Shown: positions 25,168 through 33,591 of the stretch, one piece after another
How positions within the stretch are numbered: position 1 is the stretch's first letter
Layout: every line of letters begins with the position of its first letter
From: Planctomycetota bacterium
GTDB taxonomy: Bacteria; Planctomycetota; Planctomycetia; Pirellulales; Pirellulaceae
Assembly: GCA_003671195.1 (NCBI GenBank)
Contig: QWPJ01000206.1
Coordinates: forward strand, 1 to 35,956
Direction of reading: 5' to 3'
Length of the DNA: 35,956 nucleotides
The notes under the pieces: model-generated
The model's input: only the letters and a program-made list of their open reading frames with translations
Database searches by the model: none
What the model was told of the DNA's origin: nothing
Made by a program: the position numbers and the translations under genes

Positions 25168-28100
25168 TTAGCGGATCGTGATAAAGTCGTTGTGGTTCAG
25201 TAGGACGCGAATCAAGCTGGATCGCTGGGACGTCGAATCGCTCGCGGAATTCAGATACTCCAAACACAATTCCCTTTCCTGAAGGGTTGCTGGCCGATTC
25301 AATAGGAGCGTATAAGCCGCATCGAGAAAACTGCCTGCGTCGGTTCGGTCTGTTTGCGACAAGCTCAACTCGATCCGCTGAGCGATCTGTGGCGCTACCT
25401 CGTGGACCAGTGGGCTATTGGTCAGTGCCAGCGATTGCTGGGGGATAACGGTCCTGGTCCGGCGGTAGCAATCGCTTGCATCGGGTCCATCAAAGAGCAT
25501 GCCCAAAGCGCTCTTGCCATCTTCTTCAGGTTGACACGAGTAATAGAGCGTGCGCCTCGAAGTGGAAAACAACTCTTTGTTCTCCAACTCCTGTCCGCCC
25601 ATTTCGGGATTCAACTTGCCTGCGATTTCGAGGATCGAATCGCGTAGAACCTCGACCTCCATGCGCCCTGCGTTCATTCGCCAGTACTTTTGGTTTTGAG
25701 GATCTTTGATCTGCGAGGGATTCTCTGCAACTACCGACTCGCGCTGGTAAGCTTGGCTTGTGACAAGCAATCGGTGTAGATGCTTCATGCTCCAACCGGA
25801 TTCCATCCATTCGATGGCCAACCAATCGAGCAATTTCGGATGCGTTGGCAAGCTGCCATTGCGTCCGAAATCGAAAGTGGTTTTGACCAGCGGTTCGTGG
25901 AAATGCCGCATCCAAATGTGATTGACTCCGACTCGAGCCGTCAGTGGGTTTTTAGGGGAAGCGATCCAAGCGGCCAAGGCGCGTCGACGCCCTGTGCTGG
26001 TCCGCGGATACTGCGGTGAAAGTGGCTTGTAGGTCGCTTGCTCGGGTGCGATCTGCTCGCTTTGGTCGAGCACCTGTCCGATCGCCTCGAAATCCACTTG
26101 GGCCTTGGCCCATCTTGCATTCGCAGCATCGAGTTCTTTCGCTCGATTGGAATCCCCGAGCGGTTTCGCTTCGGCGTCGGCCAATTGCTTTCTGGCCTCG
26201 TTCCATTCGACCCGTTGTTTCGCAAACTCGGCGTTTTTCTCGTCGATCATGGCTCGATGCGCCGAGCGTTGGATCGACTCAAGACTCGAGGAAGGGTCTG
26301 CCATGTACTTGAGCCTCTCGGCTTCGATTCGCGACTCGAGTTGGCGGCGATTCGCTTGGCTCGACTCGAGTTTGGCTCTGGCCGTTTCGGTCGGCATTCG
26401 CATTCGATCGATGGACCGCTGAGTGCGTGCAAGCTCCTGTTGGAGTTTGCTCAAGTGCAACGATGGCAACTTGCGAACAATCACGGAACGCGCAGGGGCG
26501 ATCGAGTAGTTTTGAGCCGAGGTCCAGTCGAGGATTCCGACAAGATCCTTGTCGGCGTGTTCGGGAGTCTCGAAAGTGAATTCCAAGATCGAATCGGCTG
26601 GTCCGACTCCATCTGGTCCATCTGGAGCTTTCCTGCGATAACGCCAATCGTCGATTGTGGCGATCGAACCAGGCCGAGCGTCGAACAAAATCCCCTTGGT
26701 CGGATCCCCGATAGGATTCCATCCATTGAGTGCCACACTGAGTCCATCGACCAGTACTCGTTGGTCCTTAAGAGCGTGCACCTTGAGCGTGCACCGATCG
26801 TCCTTGGGGTGCAAGGTCAGTTCGACGGCCAGGACCTGGGGAGTTTGCGGATCGAACTTACCGACCTCGAATTCGTCGAACGACGCGGGTTTGTAGGACT
26901 TGATCTGCCCCTTTTCAAAACCGATGTAGGTGGCCGTGGCACCTGTGGAGTTATTGCGAGTCAACTGAAAATTCCAGTGCGTGTCGGCTAGGATTTGGAC
27001 CAGGAATTCGATGCGATCGTCTTCCTGGACCGAAGGGATCTCAGGGACACTTCGGTAGATCATGCGTCGACCTTGCGAGGCATCCATCAGGAGCGATTGC
27101 TGGCCGCTGAGAATCCCGGACTCCTCAGGGCCGGCCGCGTCCTGGAGTTCCTGGATCTGCTGGCCAAGGATCTTGGCCGTTTCGAGTGCCTCCTGCTCTA
27201 GGGTTCGATTTGCATCGGGCTTGCTTGCATCGCTTTTGCTTGCATCCGCTTGCGCTGCCAAGGACGCGGCGGTCGACGCATCGAGTTCGATTTGCGCTTG
27301 CGCGATGGCTTGATCTGCTGCCAGAAGCACCGTTTTTAGAATTTCAGGATCGAGACCAGGGTACCAAGCCGTCGTCGGTAGAGTGACAGGTTCGATCGGT
27401 TGCACGAAAGCGGTTTTGAGGAAATCCGGTACATTGGGCAAGACCGATCCGCGGTCGGTTTGTCGATTCCGTTCGTCTCCTCCGGTATAAAACCAGGTGT
27501 GCGAATCGGGTGATTTGTCATAGATGCCCACCCGACCGAGGCGTTGTACTTTTCGCAGGGTGCTGTACTCGTACTCTTGAAAAGGCCCGGGGTCAGCTTG
27601 GCCAGCGAGTCGATCCTGCCGGACCGCGATCGGTTCGAAGAAGGCTCGCAATTGAAAGTAGTTCTCCTGGCTGATCGGATCGTATTTGTGGTCATGGCAG
27701 TGGGCACAGTGGAACGTCAAACCTAAAAAAGCCTTGCTTGAATGCTCCACGTTGCTGCGCATCCAGTCATTGGGATTCAGTGCATACCAGTTTCGAACCA
27801 AATAGCCGGTAGCGACGTTCGATTTCGGATCACCTGGGTTGACTTCGTCGGCTGCGAGCATTTGAGTGACCATCTGGTCGTAACCCGCATCGGCGTTGAG
27901 GGACTCGACGATCCAATCGCGCCAGCGCCAAACCTGTGGAGCGCTGTTCCAAACGTCGGGTACATACCGTCTGCCGAACCAGTCTGCGTACCTCCAAACA
28001 TCCATCCAGTGCCGAGCCCAGCGTTCTGCGTACATGGGAGAAGCGAGCAGTTTATCGACGATCTGTTCGTAATTTTCTTGGGAAGGATTTCGAGAGAAAT

Positions 28101-30009
28101 CGGCGAGGGACTCTGGGCTAGGTGGCAGCCCGATAAGGTCGAGGTAGACTCTCCGCAATCGGGTATACGGATCGGCTTGGGGTTGCCCAACGAGACCTTC
28201 GGATTCCCAGGACTCTTGCAAGAACGCATCGACCGGATGGATCGGAGCGTTCGAGGTTTGGAGGTTGGGGATTTTGGGTCGAACAGGGATTTGAAACGCC
28301 CAATGCTCATTGGGATCCGGTTCCGGGGAATCGATCAGGGGAACATGTGCACCTTGTTCGATCCAAGCGAGGATGGTTTGAATCTGAGATTCGGCAAGCG
28401 AGTGGCCTTCGGGGGGCATCCTAATTTGGGGATCCTCAGCGAGGATTCGTCGAACAAGGACGCTTGAGCTTGCGTCCTTCGTTTCGATCACGGGCCCGGA
28501 ACTGCTCCCTTGGTGGATCGCCGTAGCCGAATCCAATCGCAAGCCGGCTTCTTGCTTGAGTGCGCCGTGGCACGCGAAGCATCGTTGCTCGAGGATCGGG
28601 CGGACCTGTTGTCGAAAGTCGACTCGGCTGGATTCATCGACTGGAAATTCGATTGCGTAAAGATCCGCATCGGTCATTTCGAATCGGGCGCGGATGGGGC
28701 GGCCGGCCAATCCGCGCAGTGCCGTTTGGGACGACCAAGTTACCGTCGCATCGATCGCATCACCGACGAACGGCTGGCAATCTTTGAAGGCAAAGCCCTC
28801 GATAGGGGTACCTTGCGGATCGGTCAATTCGACGCGGATGGAACCTGCAGCGCTGGTCGAAGCGTTGATGACCAAACGATTACCAGCCATTGTAAAGACC
28901 TTGGATGTCATCCGTCCTGCATCGGCATCGGCGTGGATCGAGGCGAATCCATCGAGTCGCAGAGTGAATCGCCGAAAAGGGGTCGTGTAGAGGGACATTT
29001 CGCTATCGCTGGTCTGGACGATATGCCAAGCGGCATAGTTCGCGCGGTTTCCCCACCGATCGCCATCCAAACCTGGCCGAAGGAACGCTTGGCGAAACGT
29101 CCGATCGAAGGGTTGGTCACCTCTTGCGGACATGAAGAGAATGTCCGTGCGATCCCCTTGATTGGGAAAGAAGCGTGTGGGGGTTGCGATATAGATATGT
29201 GGGGCGCGAAAGTAAGGGTGAGTCAACGAAGTGTAGAGATGCTCATTGGGCAAATTGGGGCGCATCGCGATGGGTTCGGTCCAATCGATAAAGTTTTTGG
29301 AGGTTGTGCGGCAGATCGAACGCAGTTTGCCGTCGAGGAAGTGCCTGAAGTAGCACACGTAGAGCCCTTCGTGGACGGACCAGAACGCGACGTTTTGAGA
29401 GTCGAATGCGTACTCTTTGGTGTATTGAATCACCGGTTCATTGCGGATCTTTGACCAGGCGATGCCATCTGCGGATTGGAACGCGACCAATCCGGATTTG
29501 ACCGTTCCGGCGAGAGCCTTGAAGCGTGCCTCTTTGGGCGCGACTGGATTCTCATCGAGAAAGGGTGCAAAGTTGTGGCAAAACGGAGCTTCGCTCAAGA
29601 CGACATTGTTTTCATTGGATCCATCGACTTGGATAAGTCCCAGGTTCGGCTTGGTCCAATGGATTCCATCCTTGCTTTCGCAGTATCGGGTGACCTCGGT
29701 CTGATCTCCGTCGAATCGTGCCCCACGGCCATCGCGGGTGTACATACGGAAAAGGGGACCGTCCTGAATGATCGTCCCGTACTCCATAGGGTCGGCCGGT
29801 TGTTCCATGGGTTCGGTCGCTTTGGGCTCATGGAGTTTATGAGACAGACCGTCGAGGGACTCGATCAAAAACCGGTCGACAAACAGTTCCCTGCGGTTTC
29901 CAAGATCGATGGTATGGGCGAAGCCAGGGGGCGGTGATTCTTGTCCGATACACCAAGAGCACCAGGTTGACCAAAGCGAGATCAACAGCAGCGAGGATCG
30001 AAGCACCAT
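25168..30009 (-). CDS. Giant fusion: glycosidase-like propeller + PSCyt1 + DUF1549 + DUF1553
   Basis: 1613 residues. A signal peptide (about 1-25) leads into a region of roughly 420 residues resembling GH32/GH43-type beta-propellers (RELFVDRFLIE, YCESKDGIHWTKPNLGLI). A planctomycete cytochrome-C-like domain follows with heme motif CFACH at 477-481 and partner methionine region IRMPPEGHSL. DUF1549 (about 590-810) contains RRVYLDLIGLPPSPESLADF and a second CxxCH, CAHCH at 768-772. A LamG-like beta region and a coiled coil (about 1180-1317) precede DUF1553 (about 1338-1610: LTARVGVNHIWMRHFHEPL). The start at 30009 gives a good signal peptide; the open frame to 30120 adds a Pro/Ser run encoded by G-rich DNA. 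DUF1501 lies downstream. The joined propeller is the odd part. Confidence 0.88.
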   Translation of the reverse strand: MVLRSSLLLISLWSTWCSWCIGQESPPPGFAHTIDLGNRRELFVDRFLIESLDGLSHKLHEPKATEPMEQPADPMEYGTIIQDGPLFRMYTRDGRGARFDGDQTEVTRYCESKDGIHWTKPNLGLIQVDGSNENNVVLSEAPFCHNFAPFLDENPVAPKEARFKALAGTVKSGLVAFQSADGIAWSKIRNEPVIQYTKEYAFDSQNVAFWSVHEGLYVCYFRHFLDGKLRSICRTTSKNFIDWTEPIAMRPNLPNEHLYTSLTHPYFRAPHIYIATPTRFFPNQGDRTDILFMSARGDQPFDRTFRQAFLRPGLDGDRWGNRANYAAWHIVQTSDSEMSLYTTPFRRFTLRLDGFASIHADADAGRMTSKVFTMAGNRLVINASTSAAGSIRVELTDPQGTPIEGFAFKDCQPFVGDAIDATVTWSSQTALRGLAGRPIRARFEMTDADLYAIEFPVDESSRVDFRQQVRPILEQRCFACHGALKQEAGLRLDSATAIHQGSSSGPVIETKDASSSVLVRRILAEDPQIRMPPEGHSLAESQIQTILAWIEQGAHVPLIDSPEPDPNEHWAFQIPVRPKIPNLQTSNAPIHPVDAFLQESWESEGLVGQPQADPYTRLRRVYLDLIGLPPSPESLADFSRNPSQENYEQIVDKLLASPMYAERWARHWMDVWRYADWFGRRYVPDVWNSAPQVWRWRDWIVESLNADAGYDQMVTQMLAADEVNPGDPKSNVATGYLVRNWYALNPNDWMRSNVEHSSKAFLGLTFHCAHCHDHKYDPISQENYFQLRAFFEPIAVRQDRLAGQADPGPFQEYEYSTLRKVQRLGRVGIYDKSPDSHTWFYTGGDERNRQTDRGSVLPNVPDFLKTAFVQPIEPVTLPTTAWYPGLDPEILKTVLLAADQAIAQAQIELDASTAASLAAQADASKSDASKPDANRTLEQEALETAKILGQQIQELQDAAGPEESGILSGQQSLLMDASQGRRMIYRSVPEIPSVQEDDRIEFLVQILADTHWNFQLTRNNSTGATATYIGFEKGQIKSYKPASFDEFEVGKFDPQTPQVLAVELTLHPKDDRCTLKVHALKDQRVLVDGLSVALNGWNPIGDPTKGILFDARPGSIATIDDWRYRRKAPDGPDGVGPADSILEFTFETPEHADKDLVGILDWTSAQNYSIAPARSVIVRKLPSLHLSKLQQELARTQRSIDRMRMPTETARAKLESSQANRRQLESRIEAERLKYMADPSSSLESIQRSAHRAMIDEKNAEFAKQRVEWNEARKQLADAEAKPLGDSNRAKELDAANARWAKAQVDFEAIGQVLDQSEQIAPEQATYKPLSPQYPRTSTGRRRALAAWIASPKNPLTARVGVNHIWMRHFHEPLVKTTFDFGRNGSLPTHPKLLDWLAIEWMESGWSMKHLHRLLVTSQAYQRESVVAENPSQIKDPQNQKYWRMNAGRMEVEVLRDSILEIAGKLNPEMGGQELENKELFSTSRRTLYYSCQPEEDGKSALGMLFDGPDASDCYRRTRTVIPQQSLALTNSPLVHEVAPQIAQRIELSLSQTDRTDAGSFLDAAYTLLLNRPATLQERELCLEYLNSASDSTSQRSSLIRVLLNHNDFITIR

Positions 30010-30040
30010 GGTGTTCACAGAGCCTATGTCACAGAGACTA

Positions 30041-30081
30041 GGGGGGAAAGGTTCGGGAGGACTAGATGGGGGGGGGAGGGG
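30041..30081 (+). other. G-rich tract upstream of the giant fusion gene
   Basis: Four G-runs of at least three lie here: G6 at 30041-30046, GGG at 30055-30057, G9 at 30068-30076 and G4 at 30078-30081. The plus strand is the template for the gene starting at 30009. Quadruplex formation is possible but not shown. Confidence 0.4.
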
Positions 30082-30214
30082 TTGAGAATTAGGAATCCGC
30101 AACGACTGAGATGATACCATTTAGCGACCCCGTGAGCCAACCAGCGCCAGAGGTTGGGAGATTTGACGAATCCCGCCAGGAAGCGGCGTTTGGGCCCGAG
30201 CAGGATAAACACCC

Positions 30215-30243
30215 AAAAACTCGGGGACTGTCCCCGAGTTTTT
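30215..30243. repeat. Boundary hairpin h1 (perfect)
   Basis: AAAAACTCGGGGA (30215-30227), loop CTG, then TCCCCGAGTTTTT (30231-30243): a perfect 13-bp stem with A-run before and T-run after, so it could terminate transcription in either direction. It stands about 105 bases before repeat copy A. Related hairpins are at 30661, 32510 and 33592. Confidence 0.85.
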
Positions 30244-30348
30244 TAGATCTTGGGCGAACGGTAGGATGGCATACCCAACCCTACCCAGGGTAGCGACATG
30301 ATGGATCATTGAACGAAGCCCGATGGTTTTATGCCCCACCGGTACTAA

Positions 30349-30587
30349 GCCCCAACTGGGCGCAAGGGGATAGCCCAGGGCAAAGCGAAGCGCCGCCCTG
30401 GGATTCGTGTGCACGAAACGACCCAAGCCCTGAAAGGGCGAAACCGGCGGTGCGTCAATCAATGCGTTATGTTTCGCCCTTTCAGGGCTTTGGCGAATTG
30501 GGGCGTCGGCTTACCTAGGGCGATCGCGTACGACCCAGGGTGGCGCTTCGCTCTACCCTGGGCTATCTCATTATGCCCCGTTGGGGC
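30349..30587. repeat. Nested palindromic repeat, copy A
   Basis: The element is built of three pairs of arms around a centre. Outer arms: 30349-30361 (one mismatch) and GCCCCGTTGGGGC at 30575-30587. Middle arms are hairpins themselves: 30374-30402 (GCCCAGGGC ... GCCCTGGG) and 30534-30562. The inner arms, 30425-30444 and 30471-30490, are a perfect 20-bp inverted repeat around a 26-base spacer. A linking sequence (30592-30655) follows, as after the other copies. Confidence 0.85.
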
Positions 30588-30660
30588 GAACGATCCGGTT
30601 GCGGATCGGTGTTGATTGCACATTGCAGGCGACCCAAGTTATGGTGGGTTATTCACGATC

Positions 30661-30692
30661 AAAAAAACTCGGGGACTATCCCCGGTTTTTTT
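30661..30692. repeat. Boundary hairpin h2 (imperfect)
   Basis: Seven A and CTCGGGGA, loop CTA, then TCCCCG and a long T-run: the same design as h1 but with the AG after TCCCCG lost, so the stem is interrupted. It closes the first repeat block on the side of the three-gene island. Confidence 0.7.
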
Positions 30693-31082
30693 AATTTGGA
30701 ATGTGCATCGCTCCCGCTGTTCGATCGCACGGGGTCGAAAACGACCGGCGGCCGCTATCAAATGCGGGGCTGCCCGTGGTCCGAATAATGGGGGCCACTT
30801 CAAGGCTCCTGTACACTTACGCAGTAGCACCGGGGTGCGGCGTGATGATTTGTGGGAGCGTTTTCGAGCGGCCGTGCCAATTTTCCGAAAAAATCTCGGG
30901 GCTTTTCGCCTGCAATCTGGGTTCAACCGAACGCAAAGCTATTCCCGAAAAGGACTTACGTCTTCCATGCGGTTTGATTATTGTTTGACAAAAAAGGGAG
31001 ACGAGCTGTCCCTTACTGATGGAGTCGCAACCGGGATGTAACCGGAATGCACCCAGTGGTCGCCAAGAAAAGGGGAATTGAA
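30693..31082. other. Gene-less leader of the island operon
   Basis: About 390 bases without a supportable gene; open frames here run through hairpin h2 and look accidental. A TTGACA hexamer is at 30985-30990 but no -10 box follows at proper spacing. The bases just before 31083 (GGGG, seven bases upstream) serve as the likely ribosome site for the first island gene. Confidence 0.4.
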
Positions 31083-31361
31083 ATGAGCGTTATGGCACTC
31101 GATAAATGCCGTGATCTATTCAAAGACGAAGTCGCCTACAAGCGGTTTGTGGAGCAATTGCGGAGCAAGGCGCACGGAAGCGGAGCAGTAATTCTCGACG
31201 ACAATGAAGTCATCGGTGGTGTCGTATCAAGCGAACAGCTTCGTGCTGATTTGTACGACAGGATATTGCACAGGTTAGCCGGTAGGCCAGAAATCCTAGA
31301 TGAGCTTCTCTCGCGTTCAAGCGAAGGGATCGTTGACATTGACGGGAACTCCGTGCAGTAA
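31083..31361 (+). CDS. Island gene 1, unknown small protein (92 aa)
   Basis: Not recognised. The protein is charged and mostly helical with a central beta-like segment (SGAVILDDNEVIGGVVSSEQ) and ends GIVDIDGNSVQ. No signal peptide or membrane helix, so it is probably cytoplasmic. Start 31083 is chosen for the GGGG seven bases upstream; an earlier ATG at 31047 lacks one, and ATG 31092 is also possible. Its stop overlaps the next start (TAATG), so the pair is translationally coupled, which resembles toxin-antitoxin layout, but no known antitoxin motif is seen. Codons are less GC-rich than in the flanking genes. Confidence 0.65.
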   Translation: MSVMALDKCRDLFKDEVAYKRFVEQLRSKAHGSGAVILDDNEVIGGVVSSEQLRADLYDRILHRLAGRPEILDELLSRSSEGIVDIDGNSVQ

Positions 31362-31759
31362 TGGCAACAGTTCACTTCAAGAGGTCTGCGCAATCGGAGT
31401 TTGCTAAATTCCGACAAGTCTACGGAGACGAGGCTGCCGGTCGGCTTCTAAAGTGGCTTGAAGGGCTCGCAGTCGAAGAAAAACTTTCAGTGGAATTCGA
31501 TCCGGAGATGTGGCTCGAGTTTTCAAAGGAACTGGGGAAGCACTGGAATAAGTGGCTACAATCAGGCATTGTTGATAAAGTCCGAGCGTTACTATACGTC
31601 GTGAAGCACAAGAAACCACCTTGGAGTTTTCGCCATAGCGACAAAACCCAATGGACTATAATTGACGGAGTTATGGACAGTGTGGAAGTGTGGTTTGAGG
31701 CGAACTGGATCGAATCGCACATTATTGTTTGGAAGTTAGATGTACCCCCTAGGACTTGA
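31361..31759 (+). CDS. Island gene 2, unknown small protein (132 aa)
   Basis: Not recognised. 132 residues, rich in Trp and charged residues (MWLEFSKELGKHWNKWLQ; PPWSFRHSDKTQWTI). The opening VHFKRSAQSEFAKFRQ loosely recalls RelE/ParE-type toxins, which begin with a strand and a K-S-A-type helix, but the remainder does not match clearly and the similarity may be chance. Probably soluble and cytoplasmic. It starts one base inside the stop of gene 1 and overlaps gene 3 by 20 bases, so the three form one tightly packed operon. Confidence 0.65.
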   Translation: MATVHFKRSAQSEFAKFRQVYGDEAAGRLLKWLEGLAVEEKLSVEFDPEMWLEFSKELGKHWNKWLQSGIVDKVRALLYVVKHKKPPWSFRHSDKTQWTIIDGVMDSVEVWFEANWIESHIIVWKLDVPPRT

Positions 31760-32420
31760 GCTAGACGTTCTCGCCGACCTTTGTTTGCAGAAAGGTATCA
31801 GCTTCGAGCCTAGAGATCTGCAATGGATTATTTCGCTGGCTAGGAAGCTTGACGTTGAGCGCGAAGAAATGGCATCCATGATTGTTCTGGAGATTCTCTC
31901 TGAAAAGGAGTCACCTTCTAAATTGAGTACCTTGATATCTCGCGTGCGAAAGCGAATCGCAAGGGCGTATGAAAAAAATCGACGCAAATACGAAAAGCCG
32001 GTTGCTGACCCGAAGTTCACGCAGGATGACTTAATTGACTTAAAATACAACCTACGGAAGCTATCTGTCGCGGTTGGATCCGTAATCGAAGCAGCGTTGG
32101 ATGGCAAGTCAGTAAAAGAGATTTCCGAAGAAACTGGCATACACCCACGGACAGTCTATCGGCGTTTGAGCAACGGAATTCGGCTCCTACAAACTAAGGG
32201 AACACACTACATGGGGCCTGGAGAGCTTAATCGAAATGACATCGTCGATTATCAGGAAAGCGGGTTCAAAGTACTAGCACACCCTCCAGTGAGTAGTACA
32301 GAGAACGCTGGCAATTACTTCGCATTTGCTCTGTTTGGAGAAAGAACGCTTAAGATCGGTAACATTATCTATCCGATACGCCAGTGTTCATTCCAGATTA
32401 TTCCTCGACCAGCGGTCTGA
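31740..32420 (+). CDS. Island gene 3, sigma-region-4-like HTH protein
   Basis: 226 residues. Residues 123-150 (GKSVKEISEETGIHPRTVYR, then RLSNGIRLL) form a helix-turn-helix of the kind found in sigma factor region 4 and related regulators. The preceding 60 residues are helical and basic (SRVRKRIARAYEKNRRKYEK). A recognisable region 2 is not seen, so a full ECF sigma factor is doubtful; an accessory DNA-binding regulator is more likely. The C-terminal 75 residues are unassigned (NYFAFALFGERTLKIGNIIY). The ATG at 31740 has GGAAG four bases upstream and overlaps gene 2 by 20 bases. It may regulate its own operon; that is inference. Confidence 0.7.
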   Translation: MYPLGLELDVLADLCLQKGISFEPRDLQWIISLARKLDVEREEMASMIVLEILSEKESPSKLSTLISRVRKRIARAYEKNRRKYEKPVADPKFTQDDLIDLKYNLRKLSVAVGSVIEAALDGKSVKEISEETGIHPRTVYRRLSNGIRLLQTKGTHYMGPGELNRNDIVDYQESGFKVLAHPPVSSTENAGNYFAFALFGERTLKIGNIIYPIRQCSFQIIPRPAV

Positions 32421-32509
32421 TAGGCGACTCCGGAAAACGTTTGCCAGTCCGCCAATTCATTAAAACGATTTTTCACATCGCGTCATATTGCATTGGGACC
32501 AGAGCAATT

Positions 32510-32540
32510 AAAAAACTCGGGGAATGTCCCAAGTTTTTTT
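32510..32540. repeat. Boundary hairpin h3 (imperfect)
   Basis: AAAAAACTCGGGGA (32510-32523), loop ATG, TCCCAAG and seven T. Same family as h1, with the CG of the right arm lost. It lies 89 bases after the stop of island gene 3 and opens the second repeat block, and could terminate the operon. Confidence 0.7.
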
Positions 32541-32569
32541 CAAGGATGGCGTTTGCCCAATGGTTTTAT

Positions 32570-32798
32570 GCCCCAACGGGGCGCAAGGTGATAGCCCAGG
32601 GCAAAGCAAAGCGCCGCCCTGGGATCCGGTACGCGACAATTTTCGCTAGCCCTGAAAGGGCGGAACCGGCGGTGCGTCAATCAATGCGTTATGTTTCGCC
32701 CTTTCAGGGCTTTGGCGAATTGACGCGGCGGCGTATCTAACGCACCCAGGGTGGCGCTTCGCTCTACCCTGGGCTATCTCATTATGCCCCTTTGGGGC
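32570..32798. repeat. Nested palindromic repeat, copy B
   Basis: Same architecture as copy A. Outer arms GCCCCAACGGGGC (32570-32582) and GCCCCTTTGGGGC (32786-32798), middle CCCAGGGC/GCCCTGGG hairpins, and inner arms 32648-32662 and 32697-32711. It is slightly shorter, having lost bases between the inner and right middle arms. The linking sequence at about 32804-32880 follows. Confidence 0.85.
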
Positions 32799-32880
32799 GA
32801 ACGATCCGGTAACGGATCGGTGTTGGTTGCACATTGCAGGCGATCCAAGTTGCGGTGGGTTATTCGGGATGGCGTTTGCC

Positions 32881-33016
32881 CGATGGTCTTATGCCCCAAC
32901 GGGGCGCAAGGGATCGCGGGTTCATTGAACGAAGCCCGATGGTCTTATGCCCCAACGGGGCGCAGGAATCGATGGTTCATTCAACGAAGCTCGATGGTTT
33001 TATGCCCCAACGGGGC
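32881..33016 (+). repeat. Tandem 55-56-base partial units
   Basis: The outer-arm palindrome GCCCCAACGGGGC occurs at 32893, 32949 and 33004, i.e. 56 and 55 bases apart, each after CGATGGTYTTAT and, for the first two, before a GAACGAAGC or CAACGAAGC stretch. Only the third is followed by the rest of the element (copy C). The same lead-in lies before copy A (30310-30337). Confidence 0.8.
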
Positions 33017-33244
33017 GCAAGGGGATAGCCCAGGGCAAAGCGAAGCGCCGCCCTGGGATTCGGTACGCACGAAACAACCCAAGCCCTGAAAGGGCGGAAC
33101 CGGCGGCGCGTCAATCAATGCGCACATGTTTCGCCCTTTCAGGGCTTTGGCGAATCGGAGCTTCGGCGTACCCAGGGCGATCGCGTACGACCCAGGGTGG
33201 CGCTGCGCTCTACCCTGGGCTATCTCATTAAGCCCCGTTGGGGC
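33004..33244. repeat. Nested palindromic repeat, copy C
   Basis: Outer arms at 33004-33016 and 33232-33244 (GCCCCGTTGGGGC), CCCAGGGC/GCCCTGGG-type hairpins inside, and an inner inverted repeat AGCCCTGAAAGGGCG / CGCCCTTTCAGGGCT around a spacer with GCGCGTCAATCAATGCG. Same direction as the other copies, followed by the linking sequence. Confidence 0.85.
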
Positions 33245-33338
33245 GAACGATCCGGTTGCGGATCGGTGTTGATTGCAAATAGCAGGCGATCCAGGTTATG
33301 GTGGGTTATTTGGGATGGCGTTTGCCCGATGGTCCTGT

Positions 33339-33579
33339 GCCCCAACGGGGCGCAAGGTGATAGCCCAGGGCAAAGCGAAGCGCCGCCCTGGGATTCGGTA
33401 CGCGACGATTTTCGCTAGCCCTGAAAGGGCGGAACCGGCGGCGCGTCAATCAATGCGAGCATGTTTCGCCCTTTCAGGGCTTTGGCGAATTGGGGCGTCG
33501 GCGTACCCAGGGCGATCGCGTACGACCCAGGGTGGCGCTTCGCTCTACCCTGGGCTATTTCATTTTGCCCCTTTGGGGC
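33339..33579. repeat. Nested palindromic repeat, copy D
   Basis: Outer arms 33339-33351 (GCCCCAACGGGGC) and 33567-33579 (GCCCCTTTGGGGC), with the same middle and inner arms as copies A-C. It is the last copy; hairpin h4 follows after 12 bases. Open frames crossing copies A-D are by-products of the repeats and not genes. Confidence 0.85.
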
Positions 33580-33591
33580 GAACGATCCGGT

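Noticed and set aside
26038..26991. A 317-residue plus-strand frame
   Set aside because: Antisense shadow of the giant DUF1549/DUF1553 gene; no start signal or motif.
28510..29454. A 314-residue plus-strand frame
   Set aside because: Antisense shadow of the propeller and PSCyt1 region; composition mirrors the real gene.
30616..31041. A 141-residue plus-strand frame before the island operon
   Set aside because: It passes through hairpin h2 and the repeat linker and has no recognisable domain or ribosome site.
31740..32420. Complete ECF sigma factor
   Set aside because: Only a region-4-like HTH is visible; no region 2 could be recognised.
32570..33579. CRISPR array
   Set aside because: Repeats are long, nested palindromes of about 240 bases with conserved linkers; there are no short uniform repeats with unique spacers and no cas genes.
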